Of a DNA stretch of 64,000 nt, positions 45,428-54,726 are shown one piece after another. The stretch lies in contig WMKK01000010.1 in NCBI GenBank assembly GCA_012295225.1, positions 310,001 through 374,000 of the forward strand, written 5' to 3'. The translations under genes were made by a program, and so were the position numbers. The stretch's first letter is position 1. Every line of letters starts with the position of its first letter. Under the pieces are notes generated by a model. That model searched no databases. It was not told the origin of the DNA and worked only from the letters and a program-made list of their open reading frames with translations. Origin of the DNA: Ostreococcus mediterraneus. Its lineage: Eukaryota > Chlorophyta > Mamiellophyceae > Mamiellales > Bathycoccaceae.

Positions 45428-45908
45428 TAATACATGTCCCTCGTATTAGAACTCGAAAGTTTTGGTGGACGTAGCACCCATTTGCCGATACTGCGGCTTC
45501 ACACGCGAACAACGCGACGACTCCCGGCCAATTATTGTGCGCGTCCATGTTCAACGCGTTGCTCCATTTCATCGTACTCGATTCCGTGCCCCGGCGAGCA
45601 TGCAAATCACGTGCAAGTAGAAAATAAAACCATGAGCCGTCCCGCCATCTTATGAAGTCGTTCGCCGCACCGTTCGCCGCACCCCCGCGTCGCCCCAATT
45701 CACGGCGCGCGCGCACCCCGCGAGCGGGCCCGAGGTGGTTTTCGTACCGAACGACACCGCCATCGCTCACCGAGGCGCACGGAGTCGATGCGAGACGTGG
45801 TGGAGGCGAATTGTGAGGCAGCGTTGAGTAACGGTGTCGCGTCAGCGCGTCGCGTCACTCATCGACGCCGCTGACGACGTCGACAACGCCGACGACGGTA
45901 CGGGGACG
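45428..45908. other. Intergenic region between MSH5 and PIC1/TIC21
   Basis: About 480 bases. A minus-strand frame of 132 codons (45770-45372) and a short + frame from 45653 are open, but neither shows a recognisable motif and the minus frame overlaps the end of MSH5. It probably holds the MSH5 3' UTR and the promoter of the next gene. Confidence 0.45.
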
Positions 45909-46733
45909 ATGATGACGATGTCGATGTTATCCACGCGCACCGCACCGGCGATGCGCGCGACGGCGACGGCGACGCGCGTTCGGGTGGTGAAGATGCCGAC
46001 GATTAATTCTCACCATCGACGATCGAGTGCCGTGGCGGTGTCGATGTCACCGCGCGTGATGGCGACGTCTGCGCGCGTCGGGGCGCACAGACGCGATGCG
46101 TTGATTGTGCGATCGCAGGTGGAGGATGATATCGTGGCGAATTCGCAAGGGGATGACGACGCGGTGGCAAACATTTCTCGGAAAGTCGCGCGCACGAGCA
46201 AGGCGTGCAAGTCGCTCGGTCGCGCGGGGTTCTGGGCGCAGCTCGTGCTCACCACCGTCGCGGCCGTGATCGTGGTGTTTTCGTTCTTATACAAGGGTTT
46301 GACAAAGTCTACGGATGCGGGATTGTATTTCATTCTGTTCGGGTTGTGCGCCGGGTTCTTTACGACGTTTTGGTCGCTCGGCATCGTTCGATTGGGTGAT
46401 AAGCTCCGTAAGGGTGCGAAGGATTTGGATTTGGTGCCGCCGCGTACGGAAGTCATCCGCACGTTGTCCACGGGTTTGACGGTGAATATCATCGGTCTCG
46501 GGGCGACGATAATCGGCTTGCAAGCGACGACTGGGATGTTGTTTGCGAAGACGCTCACCGCGGCGGCGGCGGTGCCGATGTATGGTTCGCCAGTCGTTGG
46601 AGCGGGCGTTGCGTTGGACATTTTCTTGGTCCAGGCGGCGTCGAACGCGATGTTAGCGCACTGGTTTGGTGCCGCGGTGTCATTGTGGTTGTTGCGCACC
46701 GTGAATTTACCGAGTCCGCCCAAGGCGGCATAG
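45909..46733 (+). CDS. PIC1: Plastid envelope permease PIC1/TIC21 (DUF3611)
   Basis: 274 residues from the ATG at 45909. A methionine/serine/threonine/arginine-rich leader of about 75 residues has transit-peptide character. Then the DUF3611 body: RAGFWAQLVLTTVAAVIVVF, LCAGFFTTFWSLGIVRLGDK, PPRTEVIRTLSTGLTVNIIG, LGATIIGLQATTGMLFAKTL and DIFLVQAASNAMLAHWFGA, i.e. four spans spaced as in Arabidopsis PIC1/TIC21. That protein lies in the plastid inner envelope and has been described both as an iron permease and as part of the protein import machinery. Tail-to-tail with SRPK, 83 bases apart. Confidence 0.87.
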   Translation: MMTMSMLSTRTAPAMRATATATRVRVVKMPTINSHHRRSSAVAVSMSPRVMATSARVGAHRRDALIVRSQVEDDIVANSQGDDDAVANISRKVARTSKACKSLGRAGFWAQLVLTTVAAVIVVFSFLYKGLTKSTDAGLYFILFGLCAGFFTTFWSLGIVRLGDKLRKGAKDLDLVPPRTEVIRTLSTGLTVNIIGLGATIIGLQATTGMLFAKTLTAAAAVPMYGSPVVGAGVALDIFLVQAASNAMLAHWFGAAVSLWLLRTVNLPSPPKAA

Positions 46734-46816
46734 TCGCGTTGTAACGAGCGGCAAAGTCAAAATATTTTTATGTCGCTCGCGTTATATCAGAATTTAACTA
46801 CCAACATGGTACTAGT

Positions 46817-48277
46817 CTAGACTCCCTCCAACCAGGGATGCGAGAGCATCTGTTCAGCCGTCGCGCGTTTCGTCGGATTGAAGTCGAGCATAGGAGTTAA
46901 GAAATCGCTCAAATCTTTCGAGTCCTTCTCTGACATGCCGTATTTCTCCATCAACACGCGCTCGCACGGCCAAAACTTTAATGAGCGAATGTGTCGCAAT
47001 TCTCCGTTTCGATTGAAGAATTCTTTGCTGTATTTGCCAGACAGCGCGAGGTGCTTGGGCATGCGGCCGATGAGTTCCATCATCAACGCCAAATGATCTT
47101 CGTCGCGGTCGTAATCTTTACCACTTCTCGGATCGAAAAGCACGTCGCCAGTGGCGAGTTCGAACACGATGCACGCTAAACTCCAAATATCTGCGCTCGT
47201 GTCGTATTTTGCGCCCAAAATAACTTCCGGCGATCGGTATTGTCGCGTCTGAATATCATTCGTGAATTGACGGTCAACCCAACACGCGTTGCCTAAGTCG
47301 CAAATTCTCGCATCTAGCGTTTTCAGCACTTCATACGGCAGTAGATCAATGCAATCTCCGTCGTTTCCGTCATCCTCTTCGTCATCGTCGTTTGCGTCCG
47401 CGTCTTCATCGATGTCCTCGTCGACGGCTTCCTCGTCTTCGTCAGACAAGTCATCCGCGTCGCCGCCCACGATTTCTTCACCATTTGCAATCTTCTTCTT
47501 TAGCTTCTTTTTCAGCTTCTTCTTTTGATTCTTGTTCAAATCCGCTCCTGTACTCGCCATAGATTCCGTGAGTTTCTCCATAGCCGCCTCCATCGACGAC
47601 TTTTTATCCATCGCGGCTGGCTGCGGTGCCTTCTTACCGCGCACCGCCTTCTTCGTCGAACGACAGCCCTTCTTCTCTGGAAGCTTAAACGTCAGCAATA
47701 CATTCTCCGGCTTCAAATCCGTGTGAATGATTTTCTTCACGCCGTGCAAGTAACGTAAACCCTTTAACATCGTCTTCGTTAACGCGCGTACTCCCACCAA
47801 CGGCACTCCAAGATAATCATACCGCTTGATCAGCGTCAACAAATTATCCCCCAACACATCAAACACCATACACACATGCGTGCCGTTCGGTCCATCGTGC
47901 GTGAACGAATCATACAGCGTCACCACGTGCTTACTCTCATCTGCATACGCCGCATCCGTATCTTTCACCTGGTTTAATATCTCAATCTCGTCGCGCGCCG
48001 CTTCCGTGTAACTTCCGCTACTCTTCTGAATCTTTAACGCCTTCAGCGCTCCACGCTGCGCGCCTCGCGTGTCTTCGCACGCCCAGCACGTACTGAAATG
48101 TCCCCATCCGAGTTTCTTCACCACGACGTAGCGTCCGTCGGCGTAGCCTTCGCCGACGCTCACCGGATGATATCCACCCTTTTTGTACCCATCTTCGCCT
48201 TCGTCGGAGGATGAATTCGTGCTGCTCGACGGGCTGGAATCTGCGCTCGCGCGCGGGCCGCGATCGGCGGGCGCCAT
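46817..48277 (-). CDS. SRPK: SR-protein kinase (SRPK)
   Basis: 486 residues from the ATG at 48277. The start of the kinase is GYHPVSVGEGYADGRYVVVK, a signature of SRPK, followed by the glycine loop LGWGHFSTCW, catalytic loop IIHTDLKPENVLL, and, after an insert, DLGNACWVD in place of DFG, TRQYRSPEVILG and DIWSLACIVFELATGD. The insert between the two lobes (about 235-340) is first lysine-rich, then strongly acidic, like the spacer that in yeast and animal SRPKs controls localisation. It phosphorylates RS domains of splicing factors. The start was placed after an unlikely serine/arginine extension. Confidence 0.93.
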   Translation of the reverse strand: MAPADRGPRASADSSPSSSTNSSSDEGEDGYKKGGYHPVSVGEGYADGRYVVVKKLGWGHFSTCWACEDTRGAQRGALKALKIQKSSGSYTEAARDEIEILNQVKDTDAAYADESKHVVTLYDSFTHDGPNGTHVCMVFDVLGDNLLTLIKRYDYLGVPLVGVRALTKTMLKGLRYLHGVKKIIHTDLKPENVLLTFKLPEKKGCRSTKKAVRGKKAPQPAAMDKKSSMEAAMEKLTESMASTGADLNKNQKKKLKKKLKKKIANGEEIVGGDADDLSDEDEEAVDEDIDEDADANDDDEEDDGNDGDCIDLLPYEVLKTLDARICDLGNACWVDRQFTNDIQTRQYRSPEVILGAKYDTSADIWSLACIVFELATGDVLFDPRSGKDYDRDEDHLALMMELIGRMPKHLALSGKYSKEFFNRNGELRHIRSLKFWPCERVLMEKYGMSEKDSKDLSDFLTPMLDFNPTKRATAEQMLSHPWLEGV

Positions 48278-48540
48278 CGCCGCCGTCGTCGTCGTCGTCC
48301 GCGGGCGCTCTGCGCGATGGGACGGATGCGCGCGCGACGCGTTGTGATGGTGAAGTGTGCATTCGCTTGGAGTATATTCTACAGCGCTCGAGGATGTTTC
48401 GCGCGACAATGCTGCGACGTCGGCGCGCGTGCGAGCGAGCGCGTGACGCTATTCTATGAGTTCTACAATCTATCGAGCTATTCAAATCTACCGCGCGTCG
48501 AGAGCGACGGCGGAAACGCGCGCATTGTGCGAGAAGCCGC

Positions 48541-49413
48541 TCACGCGAGCCAATGCGACGCCGTCGGCAAGCGGCGGCTCAACGCGTGTGATTCGTCGCT
48601 ACATACCATATATGACGCATATGCGCATAACGAGACGCCCAGAAAGTGGAAAATCGTAACACATACGTCTTTCGGCGACCCGCGAAACGTAAACGTGCTC
48701 GGGGCGCCGATGAGATTACACCACGCGTGCGCGACTGTCGCCGCCGCGAGCGACTCGGTGTACAGAAACACAAACATCGCAAACGCACCAAAGAGCGTGG
48801 TATACGCAAACTGCACCGCAACCGCGCGCGCGGCGACAGCACGCGATATCCCTCGCGCGCGCATATCGAAATAATGATGCGCGTGCGCTGCGCCGAAGAA
48901 CAACGGCGTCGTTCGCGCGCTCGATCCCGAAAGCGCCATCAGCGGCGCCATGCACGCTCGAAAACAAAACTCCTCACACAACGGTGCGTGACACAAATCT
49001 CTAAACTCTCGCAAGTCTTTCCCCACCCTCAGCACTCGCGCGAGCTTTCGCGTCGCGCGACCGCGTAGAACGTCGTCGATAAAACTCCCAAAGACCAACG
49101 CGAACGCGAACGCCCAACCGACGACGCACGCCTTCGCCACGCCCATGGGCGGCACGAGCCCCATCGCGCGCGCCAGTCCCACGCGCGCGCCATCGCGCGT
49201 CGCGTACGCCGACGCGTGCGTCAGCGCGGCGGTGGGCACCCACGCCAGCGCGCACACGAACGTCACGCGCACCGCACGCGAAATAATCACTCGAGAGTCA
49301 TCGCGCCCCGCACCCCGCGCCCCTGCCCCACCGCCGCCGCCGCGCTGCCCGACGTACAGCGCGCCGACGTACGCGCCCGCGATGCTCGCGCACGCCGCGT
49401 GCGCGGCAACCAT
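48541..49413 (-). CDS. RCE1: CAAX prenyl protease 2 (RCE1)
   Basis: 290 residues from the ATG at 49413, the standard length. Hydrophobic helices run through the protein. The catalytic motifs are present: EEFCFR in PLCEEFCFRACMAPLMAL (the EExxxR glutamate pair), FFGAAHAHHYFD with the histidine, and the late HAWCNLIGAPS (HxxxN/D-like). RCE1 is an intramembrane glutamate protease of the ER that removes the last three residues from prenylated CaaX proteins. The same frame stays open for 400 codons upstream but overlaps RAD1 on the other strand and has no conserved feature. A CaaX-ended SNARE in this window is a possible client. Confidence 0.92.
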   Translation of the reverse strand: MVAAHAACASIAGAYVGALYVGQRGGGGGAGARGAGRDDSRVIISRAVRVTFVCALAWVPTAALTHASAYATRDGARVGLARAMGLVPPMGVAKACVVGWAFAFALVFGSFIDDVLRGRATRKLARVLRVGKDLREFRDLCHAPLCEEFCFRACMAPLMALSGSSARTTPLFFGAAHAHHYFDMRARGISRAVAARAVAVQFAYTTLFGAFAMFVFLYTESLAAATVAHAWCNLIGAPSTFTFRGSPKDVCVTIFHFLGVSLCAYASYMVCSDESHALSRRLPTASHWLA

Positions 49414-49486
49414 CAGCGTCGAACGGCGCGGCGTCGAATGGCGCGCGCGACAGCTCGCACAATTCAAAATAAGATTTCCGCATTTG

Positions 49487-50470
49487 ATGACGCGCACCGC
49501 CGCCGCGGACGACTCGTGGTCGTACGCGCTCGACGCGCGATGCGCGCACGTGAAGAGTTTCGTCGCCGTGCTCTCGGCGGTGAAGCTGTCGAAGCGCCAG
49601 CGCGCGCACGTGCGCGCGGATGAGCGTGGGGTGACGTTTACCGCGCACGATGCGTCGAAAACGTGCGTGGCGAGCGCGAACTTCCGCGCCGACGTGTTCG
49701 GGTCGTATGCGTGCGATGAGCGTGCGCTTGGTGTGGGGAGTACGAGCCGCGTGTGCGCGTTCGACGTGAATCTCACGGCGTTGATTGATGTTTTGGGTGC
49801 ATTCGCGGCGAAGGATGGCGACGCCGACGTTCGCGTGCGTTGGCCGAACCGCGAAGGGTCGTTGAGTTTAGAACTGTTGAGCGTGAAACCAGGCATCGAG
49901 AGGGAATTACGGCAATGTATATATAGCGAGATTACGCCAGAGGCGGCGATTGAGGGTGAAGAGCGCGGTGAAGAGCCAACATTTCGGGACGAGGCGAACG
50001 CGTTCATGTTGCCGACGGCGACGTTGAAGGAAATCGTGGACGATTTGGAATGGCCCGCGAGTGATGTGCAGATTGATGTCAACGCCGGGGCGTTGCGATT
50101 TAGTGCGCGAGGGCCTGAGATTGGTGATTTGAAAATTGATGTCGATACGGATGGTGAGCGATTGACGGAATTTACGTGTCGCGAGGCGTCCTCTTCGAGG
50201 TACAAGTATCGATTTTTGAAATCCGCGACGGCTGTCGGGGGGAGTTTTTTAAGCTCCGGCGGCGCTAATGGTGCGGATGAAAATGTCACGATGACACGCG
50301 TGGCAATCTCAAATAGCGGGTTTTTGAAGATTGTGCACTTGTTGCATTTGTCGCGCTCGGTGTCGTTTGGAACGGGCGGTTTGAATGCGTTCATGGTTCC
50401 AGTGACGTTTATTTTGTGTCCAGCCGAAGAAGACGACGACCACGATGGCGTGATGGATGATGACGAATGA
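49487..50470 (+). CDS. RAD1: RAD1, subunit of the 9-1-1 checkpoint clamp
   Basis: 327 residues from the ATG at 49487. It reads as a PCNA-fold protein of the RAD1 family: ADERGVTFTAHDASKTCVASANFRADVF (quoted in part: GVTFTAHDASKTCVASANF), FDVNLTALIDVLGAF, FMLPTATLKEIVDDLEW and the end region LHLSRSVSFGTGGLNAFMVP with FILCP. The clamp of RAD9, RAD1 and HUS1 is loaded at damaged DNA and activates ATR signalling. An acidic tail (DDDHDGVMDDDE) closes it. It is head-to-head with RCE1, 73 bases between starts. Confidence 0.86.
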   Translation: MTRTAAADDSWSYALDARCAHVKSFVAVLSAVKLSKRQRAHVRADERGVTFTAHDASKTCVASANFRADVFGSYACDERALGVGSTSRVCAFDVNLTALIDVLGAFAAKDGDADVRVRWPNREGSLSLELLSVKPGIERELRQCIYSEITPEAAIEGEERGEEPTFRDEANAFMLPTATLKEIVDDLEWPASDVQIDVNAGALRFSARGPEIGDLKIDVDTDGERLTEFTCREASSSRYKYRFLKSATAVGGSFLSSGGANGADENVTMTRVAISNSGFLKIVHLLHLSRSVSFGTGGLNAFMVPVTFILCPAEEDDDHDGVMDDDE

Positions 50471-50537
50471 TGATGACGGTAAAAATCGTTGATGTAATGT
50501 ATGATGATATGATCTAGTAGCACGCAAGCAGAAGGAT

Positions 50538-53138
50538 TTAATTGGAAAAATATTCGGCGAGCGCCAACCAAGGAGTCTGCGCGACGCAGCACGCGGCGAC
50601 GACCACAAACGCACGCATGCGGTACTGCCATAGCGCGTGCTCGACAACCTCTCTAGCGTCACTGCGAACAGTGATGTCATCGCTCGATCGATTGTAATGC
50701 GCCACGCACGCGACGGCGTCATCTGGGTTCACGGATGACACCACTCGATTGAGCGCCAATACCAGCGGCTCTCTCGCGACATTGATAGATACATACGCGA
50801 GCAGAAGAACGACGAAGCGTTGGACTACGTTGTGCGCGAATTCCTCGAACGCGCATCCCGTCTCGATGGATTGCCGCCGTAGGACTTCGTCTAATGGTCC
50901 AACGCAAACATTGAGAGCGGAGCATTGCGTCGGCTGACATTCCAGAGTCACGTTTGTGTCGAGTGCAAACGACTCCGAGGCACACGTCAGTTGTGCGCGC
51001 GAGTACATGCGAGAAAGCAACGTACCGTTATATATGGTGGAATTGATATCCGCCACGCACGTTTGCGTCGCCCTTAGTACAATTTGAGATTCAATGAGCG
51101 TCTGCTCGTGGTCGCGCCGTTCGATGTCGTGCGCGTTGAAGCGCTCGATGTTCGCTGTCGTGTATGCCTCACATGCGTGCGTGGCGTTAAACTGTGCGTA
51201 TGAATCATACGCGACGGCGTGGGCGCGTGCTTTAGAATTGACGTAACTTCTGGCCAGGGAAAAGGCGTTGTTGCCGGTGAATGTTCCATTTCTACTGTCG
51301 ACGCATCCGTCGACATACTTTTGGTGCGTCTGTCGGTATATGTGTAGAATGGCGGCAACGACGGCGCTGAAGATTGCGAATTTCGCAGAAGAGACAACGA
51401 GTGGGTCTGAGAACACGCGAGCGATGCGTTCAAGAGTTCGCACTTTCCTGCCTTTCACCTGATTGCCGCGTTCAGTCAAATTGAGCGGCTCGAGCTCGAG
51501 TTCTCCGTAAGCCAAATGTTTGGCTACGATTTGAACACATCTTATAACGCGGTAGGTCCAGTCTATGTGTTTTAAACCTGCGAATGCGCCGTCGATGGTG
51601 CTAAAGAGCATGCGCAAATTGAGCGTTTCAAAGGGTATGCCGAGAAAGTTGAAATCATCCGCCGAAGGCGCGCGTGGCACCGTCGAGACATTTGGCGTAG
51701 GCAAACGGGACGACATGTTGACACTTAAATTGCCCGCAAAATCCAACACATCGTTTGCTGGCGAGATGGATGCGTTTATCATCGCCTCAAACGCATCTGA
51801 CGCCGTGGCGATGCGGTTAAACACGCGAGAATCGAACGAATCAACGTCTTGCGTGGCGTATTCGTCGCCTGATTTGTATGGCGGTGGGTCGTAATCGTCC
51901 AAGACCGTGGGCAACGAGAGACTCGCACCGATATCGACTACGGCTGCCTCATCTAAAATCTTGCGCATAGACTCCGATGCGGCTTCTTTGGAGGCGTTGG
52001 CTATTTGAGCTGCAAAGTCTATAGTCTCGTTTAATCCACCGAGCGAGGCAAATTCCAACGCACCGACATCAATTTCTGGTACGTGCATCTGCAGCGTCGG
52101 CATTGACAAGTCCGGTAATGGCACCGTTGAATCCATCAAACCACTCGTCTGCACGATGCTCACGAAGTCTCGGAACGCTTCGAACTTACTCATGACATTT
52201 TGCGTGTACTGTACGACGGTTTGGGCGCTCGCGGCGAAATCCGAAGCCGCTTGCGCTGAAGCGTCAACGAGTGTGCTCGCATCCTCAGAGACACCGATCG
52301 CGGCGGCCGAAATCGCATCAAGTGCCCCGTGTGAGGATATGGTCATGCTTTCCAGTGCGTTGGCAGATGCGTTGTATATGTGTTCATATTGCGTCATGGC
52401 AAGCGCTCGCGCCTCGTCAGACATCGCTTGCAACCGTCTCGTCTTCAAGTCAACGTACGACGCGTCATACGACGCGCGGTCATGGACGTTCTGCAGCACA
52501 TTTGCCACGCTGGCGTTGACAGCCGCAACGTATACCATGTTTGCCAATCGCAATCGCGTCGCCGTGGCGTCGTCATCCGTCGTCTTCATTGCGACGAGCA
52601 CGGCGCGCTTTGGATTGAGCGTCGGATTGGCGTCCGCGCACGTCTCCGTCCAAAATGATGCCGCAAACGTCTCGCGACTGCGCTCTTCATGGACGCGCGC
52701 CATGACATCACCTAGTACCCGCATCGCGCGCGAACATCGCCGCGATTTTATCTTTAGCGCGCGAACGCGAGCTGCATTCGCGTCGCCCGCTCGCGAGCTC
52801 GGCTCGGCTCGAGCGCGTAGCTCTTCGCCGTCCCGACGCGCGCATCCATCCATCGCGCGCGTCACGCACGATTCATACCCAACGCGCTGGTCGTGAAACT
52901 CGCGTAGGGCATGGCGCCCTCGCACGTGTGCGCCGTCGATGCGCGACCCTCGACCTCCACGTGCGAAATCCACCGCGCGCTCGCACGCGCTCAGCGAAGA
53001 CGCCCACACCGACGCCGCCGACGCCGCCGCGAGGGCCAACCTCCGACGTCGTTCACCGCGCACCGCCGTCGACGACGACGAAGACGACGACGACGCACAA
53101 CGCACATCGTCGCCATCCTCGCGCGCGCGTTCACGCAT
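50538..53138 (-). CDS. Large secretory-pathway membrane glycoprotein, unknown family
   Basis: 866 residues. A hydrophobic signal (LALAAASAASVWASSLSA) follows about 33 charged residues. A cysteine-containing region (about 90-190; SCVTRAMDGC) leads into a long helical luminal part with many N-x-S/T sequons, then a span (AKFAIFSAVVAAILHIY, about 583), a second luminal part rich in cysteine and sequons (FNATH, INSTIYNGT, TNVTLECQPTQC), and two C-terminal spans (VVLLLAYVSINVAREPLVLA; FVVVAACCVAQTPWLALAEYF). Size and shape could fit KAR5/GEX1-type nuclear-fusion proteins or DC-STAMP/tweety-like proteins, but I see no diagnostic motif. It lies tail-to-tail with RAD1 and head-to-head with the Nudix gene. 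Confidence 0.7.
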   Translation of the reverse strand: MRERAREDGDDVRCASSSSSSSSTAVRGERRRRLALAAASAASVWASSLSACERAVDFARGGRGSRIDGAHVRGRHALREFHDQRVGYESCVTRAMDGCARRDGEELRARAEPSSRAGDANAARVRALKIKSRRCSRAMRVLGDVMARVHEERSRETFAASFWTETCADANPTLNPKRAVLVAMKTTDDDATATRLRLANMVYVAAVNASVANVLQNVHDRASYDASYVDLKTRRLQAMSDEARALAMTQYEHIYNASANALESMTISSHGALDAISAAAIGVSEDASTLVDASAQAASDFAASAQTVVQYTQNVMSKFEAFRDFVSIVQTSGLMDSTVPLPDLSMPTLQMHVPEIDVGALEFASLGGLNETIDFAAQIANASKEAASESMRKILDEAAVVDIGASLSLPTVLDDYDPPPYKSGDEYATQDVDSFDSRVFNRIATASDAFEAMINASISPANDVLDFAGNLSVNMSSRLPTPNVSTVPRAPSADDFNFLGIPFETLNLRMLFSTIDGAFAGLKHIDWTYRVIRCVQIVAKHLAYGELELEPLNLTERGNQVKGRKVRTLERIARVFSDPLVVSSAKFAIFSAVVAAILHIYRQTHQKYVDGCVDSRNGTFTGNNAFSLARSYVNSKARAHAVAYDSYAQFNATHACEAYTTANIERFNAHDIERRDHEQTLIESQIVLRATQTCVADINSTIYNGTLLSRMYSRAQLTCASESFALDTNVTLECQPTQCSALNVCVGPLDEVLRRQSIETGCAFEEFAHNVVQRFVVLLLAYVSINVAREPLVLALNRVVSSVNPDDAVACVAHYNRSSDDITVRSDAREVVEHALWQYRMRAFVVVAACCVAQTPWLALAEYFSN

Positions 53139-53230
53139 TCTGCGTCTCCCGTCCGCGCAGTGTCGCTATAAATACCGAAACGTCAACACCTGCTCACAGA
53201 AAAAAATCCAAACCGTCACTGTGTGACGCG

Positions 53231-53719
53231 ATGCCCGACACACCGCGCGTGGGCGTCGGAGTCATCCTTCGGCGCCCCGACGGCGCGTTCCTCGTTGGCG
53301 AAAGAAAAGGTTCGCACGGCGCCGGCCAGCTCGCACTCCCGGGCGGCGCGCTCGAGCTCTACGAAACCGTTCGACAGTGCGCCACCAGGGAGACGCTCGA
53401 AGAGGTTGGCGTGCGCGTGCCCGAAGACGCCTGGCGCGCGCCCTTTGCCGTCGCCGAAGCCGTGATCGATGCGAACAATCACTGGATCACCATCTTCGCC
53501 TTGGCGCACGTCGATGCGGACGTAAAGTTTGAAAACATGGAGCCACACAAGTGCGCGGGGTGGAGCTTTACACGCGCGCGGGACGTCGCGAACGCGCCGG
53601 ATGAGGGCGTATTTTTACCCCTGCGCTTGCTCCTGCGCGATGCGAACGCGAACGTGGATGAGGCGTGCGCGCCTGATGGGTTTGTGGTGAACGGCGATGG
53701 CGTGTATGAGCCTGCATAG
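53231..53719 (+). CDS. Nudix hydrolase (NUDT15/NUDX1-like)
   Basis: 162 residues from the ATG at 53231. It begins PRVGVGVILRRPDGAFLVGE and contains the full Nudix box in GGALELYETVRQCATRETLEEVG (G-x5-E-x7-RE-x2-EE-x-G; shown here by its key residues). Length and the GAGQLALPGG lead-in fit the small NUDT15/NUDX1 group that hydrolyses oxidised or methylated nucleoside triphosphates (or, in some plants, isoprenoid diphosphates). The tail is variable. Head-to-head with the glycoprotein gene, 92 bases apart. Confidence 0.88.
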   Translation: MPDTPRVGVGVILRRPDGAFLVGERKGSHGAGQLALPGGALELYETVRQCATRETLEEVGVRVPEDAWRAPFAVAEAVIDANNHWITIFALAHVDADVKFENMEPHKCAGWSFTRARDVANAPDEGVFLPLRLLLRDANANVDEACAPDGFVVNGDGVYEPA

Positions 53720-53952
53720 ATGGTCTCGCGTTCGCGCGTTTGTCTTGAATTTTTTTGAAAAAACATCCTCCGAACCCCGAGCGCGTCGAGACTCCAGTCT
53801 CACGCGCGCGCGTACGACGCGGTGGAGCGTAGACGTCGCGCGCAGAACGAAGACGGTGGAGGACTCATCACGCGCACGCGTTGGACGTCGACGTCGACGT
53901 CGACGGCGAAGTGAATAGAATATTTGTAACGTAGAAAGAAAGCGCGAGAAGG

Positions 53953-54660
53953 ATGGTCAAGGAGAAGAAAGTCATCGGCGCCGGGGTAAAGGTAAAAGCG
54001 CTCACGGCAGAAGAGAAGAAGCGCAAAGAGGAAAAAGAAAAACGAGAGAAGGAGAAGGAGCGCAAGGAGCGCAAGGCGCAGCTGGCGTCTGATCGCACGT
54101 TTGGGTTGAAGAATAAGAATGTTTCGGCAAAGGTGCAATCGAAGATTGAAGAGTTGAAGCGGGACGCTCCGACCAAGGATGCGGAACGTGCGAAGGCTGA
54201 AGCGAAGGCGCGGGAGCGTAAAAAGCAAAAGGAGGCGGAGGAGGAGGCGAAGCGCGAACTTGAGATCTTGATGGGTGTGCGGTCATCGATACCACAGAAG
54301 AAGAAGTTTGTGCAGCAGGACGTCGACGCCTTGGCGGAGGACGTGGATGGACTGAGCGTGAAGACAGAAGCGCCGAAAAACTACGTCATTCATCGCAAAG
54401 AGGAAAGCGAGGAGGAAGAGGAGGAGAAGCGCGAATTGACGGAGGAGGAGCGTAAGGCTATCATAGCGAAAATTGAGAGCGAGAAGGCCAAGGCGAAGGA
54501 GGCGGAGCTCAAGGAGATGGGCAACGTGGATCCGTTCTACGTCGCCGACGAGGATTGGCAAGGGGACGATCCGTTTGATTTGCTCACGCAAATTGCCGGG
54601 AATAAGCGAGCTATTTTCATGCCAAAGGACTCGCCTGCGCAGCCGATGGAGACCGCGTGA
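53953..54660 (+). CDS. Charged coiled-coil protein with a DFRP1/TMA46-like motif
   Basis: 235 residues, about half of them lysine or glutamate. The N-terminus (residues 15-45) is a basic helix; SDRTFGLKNKNVSAKVQ (about 47-63) closely recalls the DKTFGLKNK motif near the start of ZC3H15/DFRP1 (yeast Tma46), which binds the GTPase DRG1 at ribosomes. The two CCCH zinc fingers of that family are absent. Later parts are a long acidic/basic coiled coil and a conserved-looking end (MGNVDPFYVADEDWQGDDPFD). A ribosome-linked role is possible but is inference. Tail-to-tail with the dioxygenase gene, 66 bases apart. Confidence 0.6.
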   Translation: MVKEKKVIGAGVKVKALTAEEKKRKEEKEKREKEKERKERKAQLASDRTFGLKNKNVSAKVQSKIEELKRDAPTKDAERAKAEAKARERKKQKEAEEEAKRELEILMGVRSSIPQKKKFVQQDVDALAEDVDGLSVKTEAPKNYVIHRKEESEEEEEEKRELTEEERKAIIAKIESEKAKAKEAELKEMGNVDPFYVADEDWQGDDPFDLLTQIAGNKRAIFMPKDSPAQPMETA

Positions 54661-54726
54661 CGACACAATAAACTTGTACCTAGCTCTACGAATTGACAAT
54701 AACAGACACCTAATACACACTACTGA

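Noticed and set aside
45372-45770. A 132-codon minus frame after MSH5
   Set aside because: It overlaps the end of MSH5 and has no recognisable motif, leader or span pattern.
49414-50631. Upstream extension of the RCE1 frame
   Set aside because: It covers RAD1 on the other strand and has no RCE1-like feature; the normal start is at 49413.
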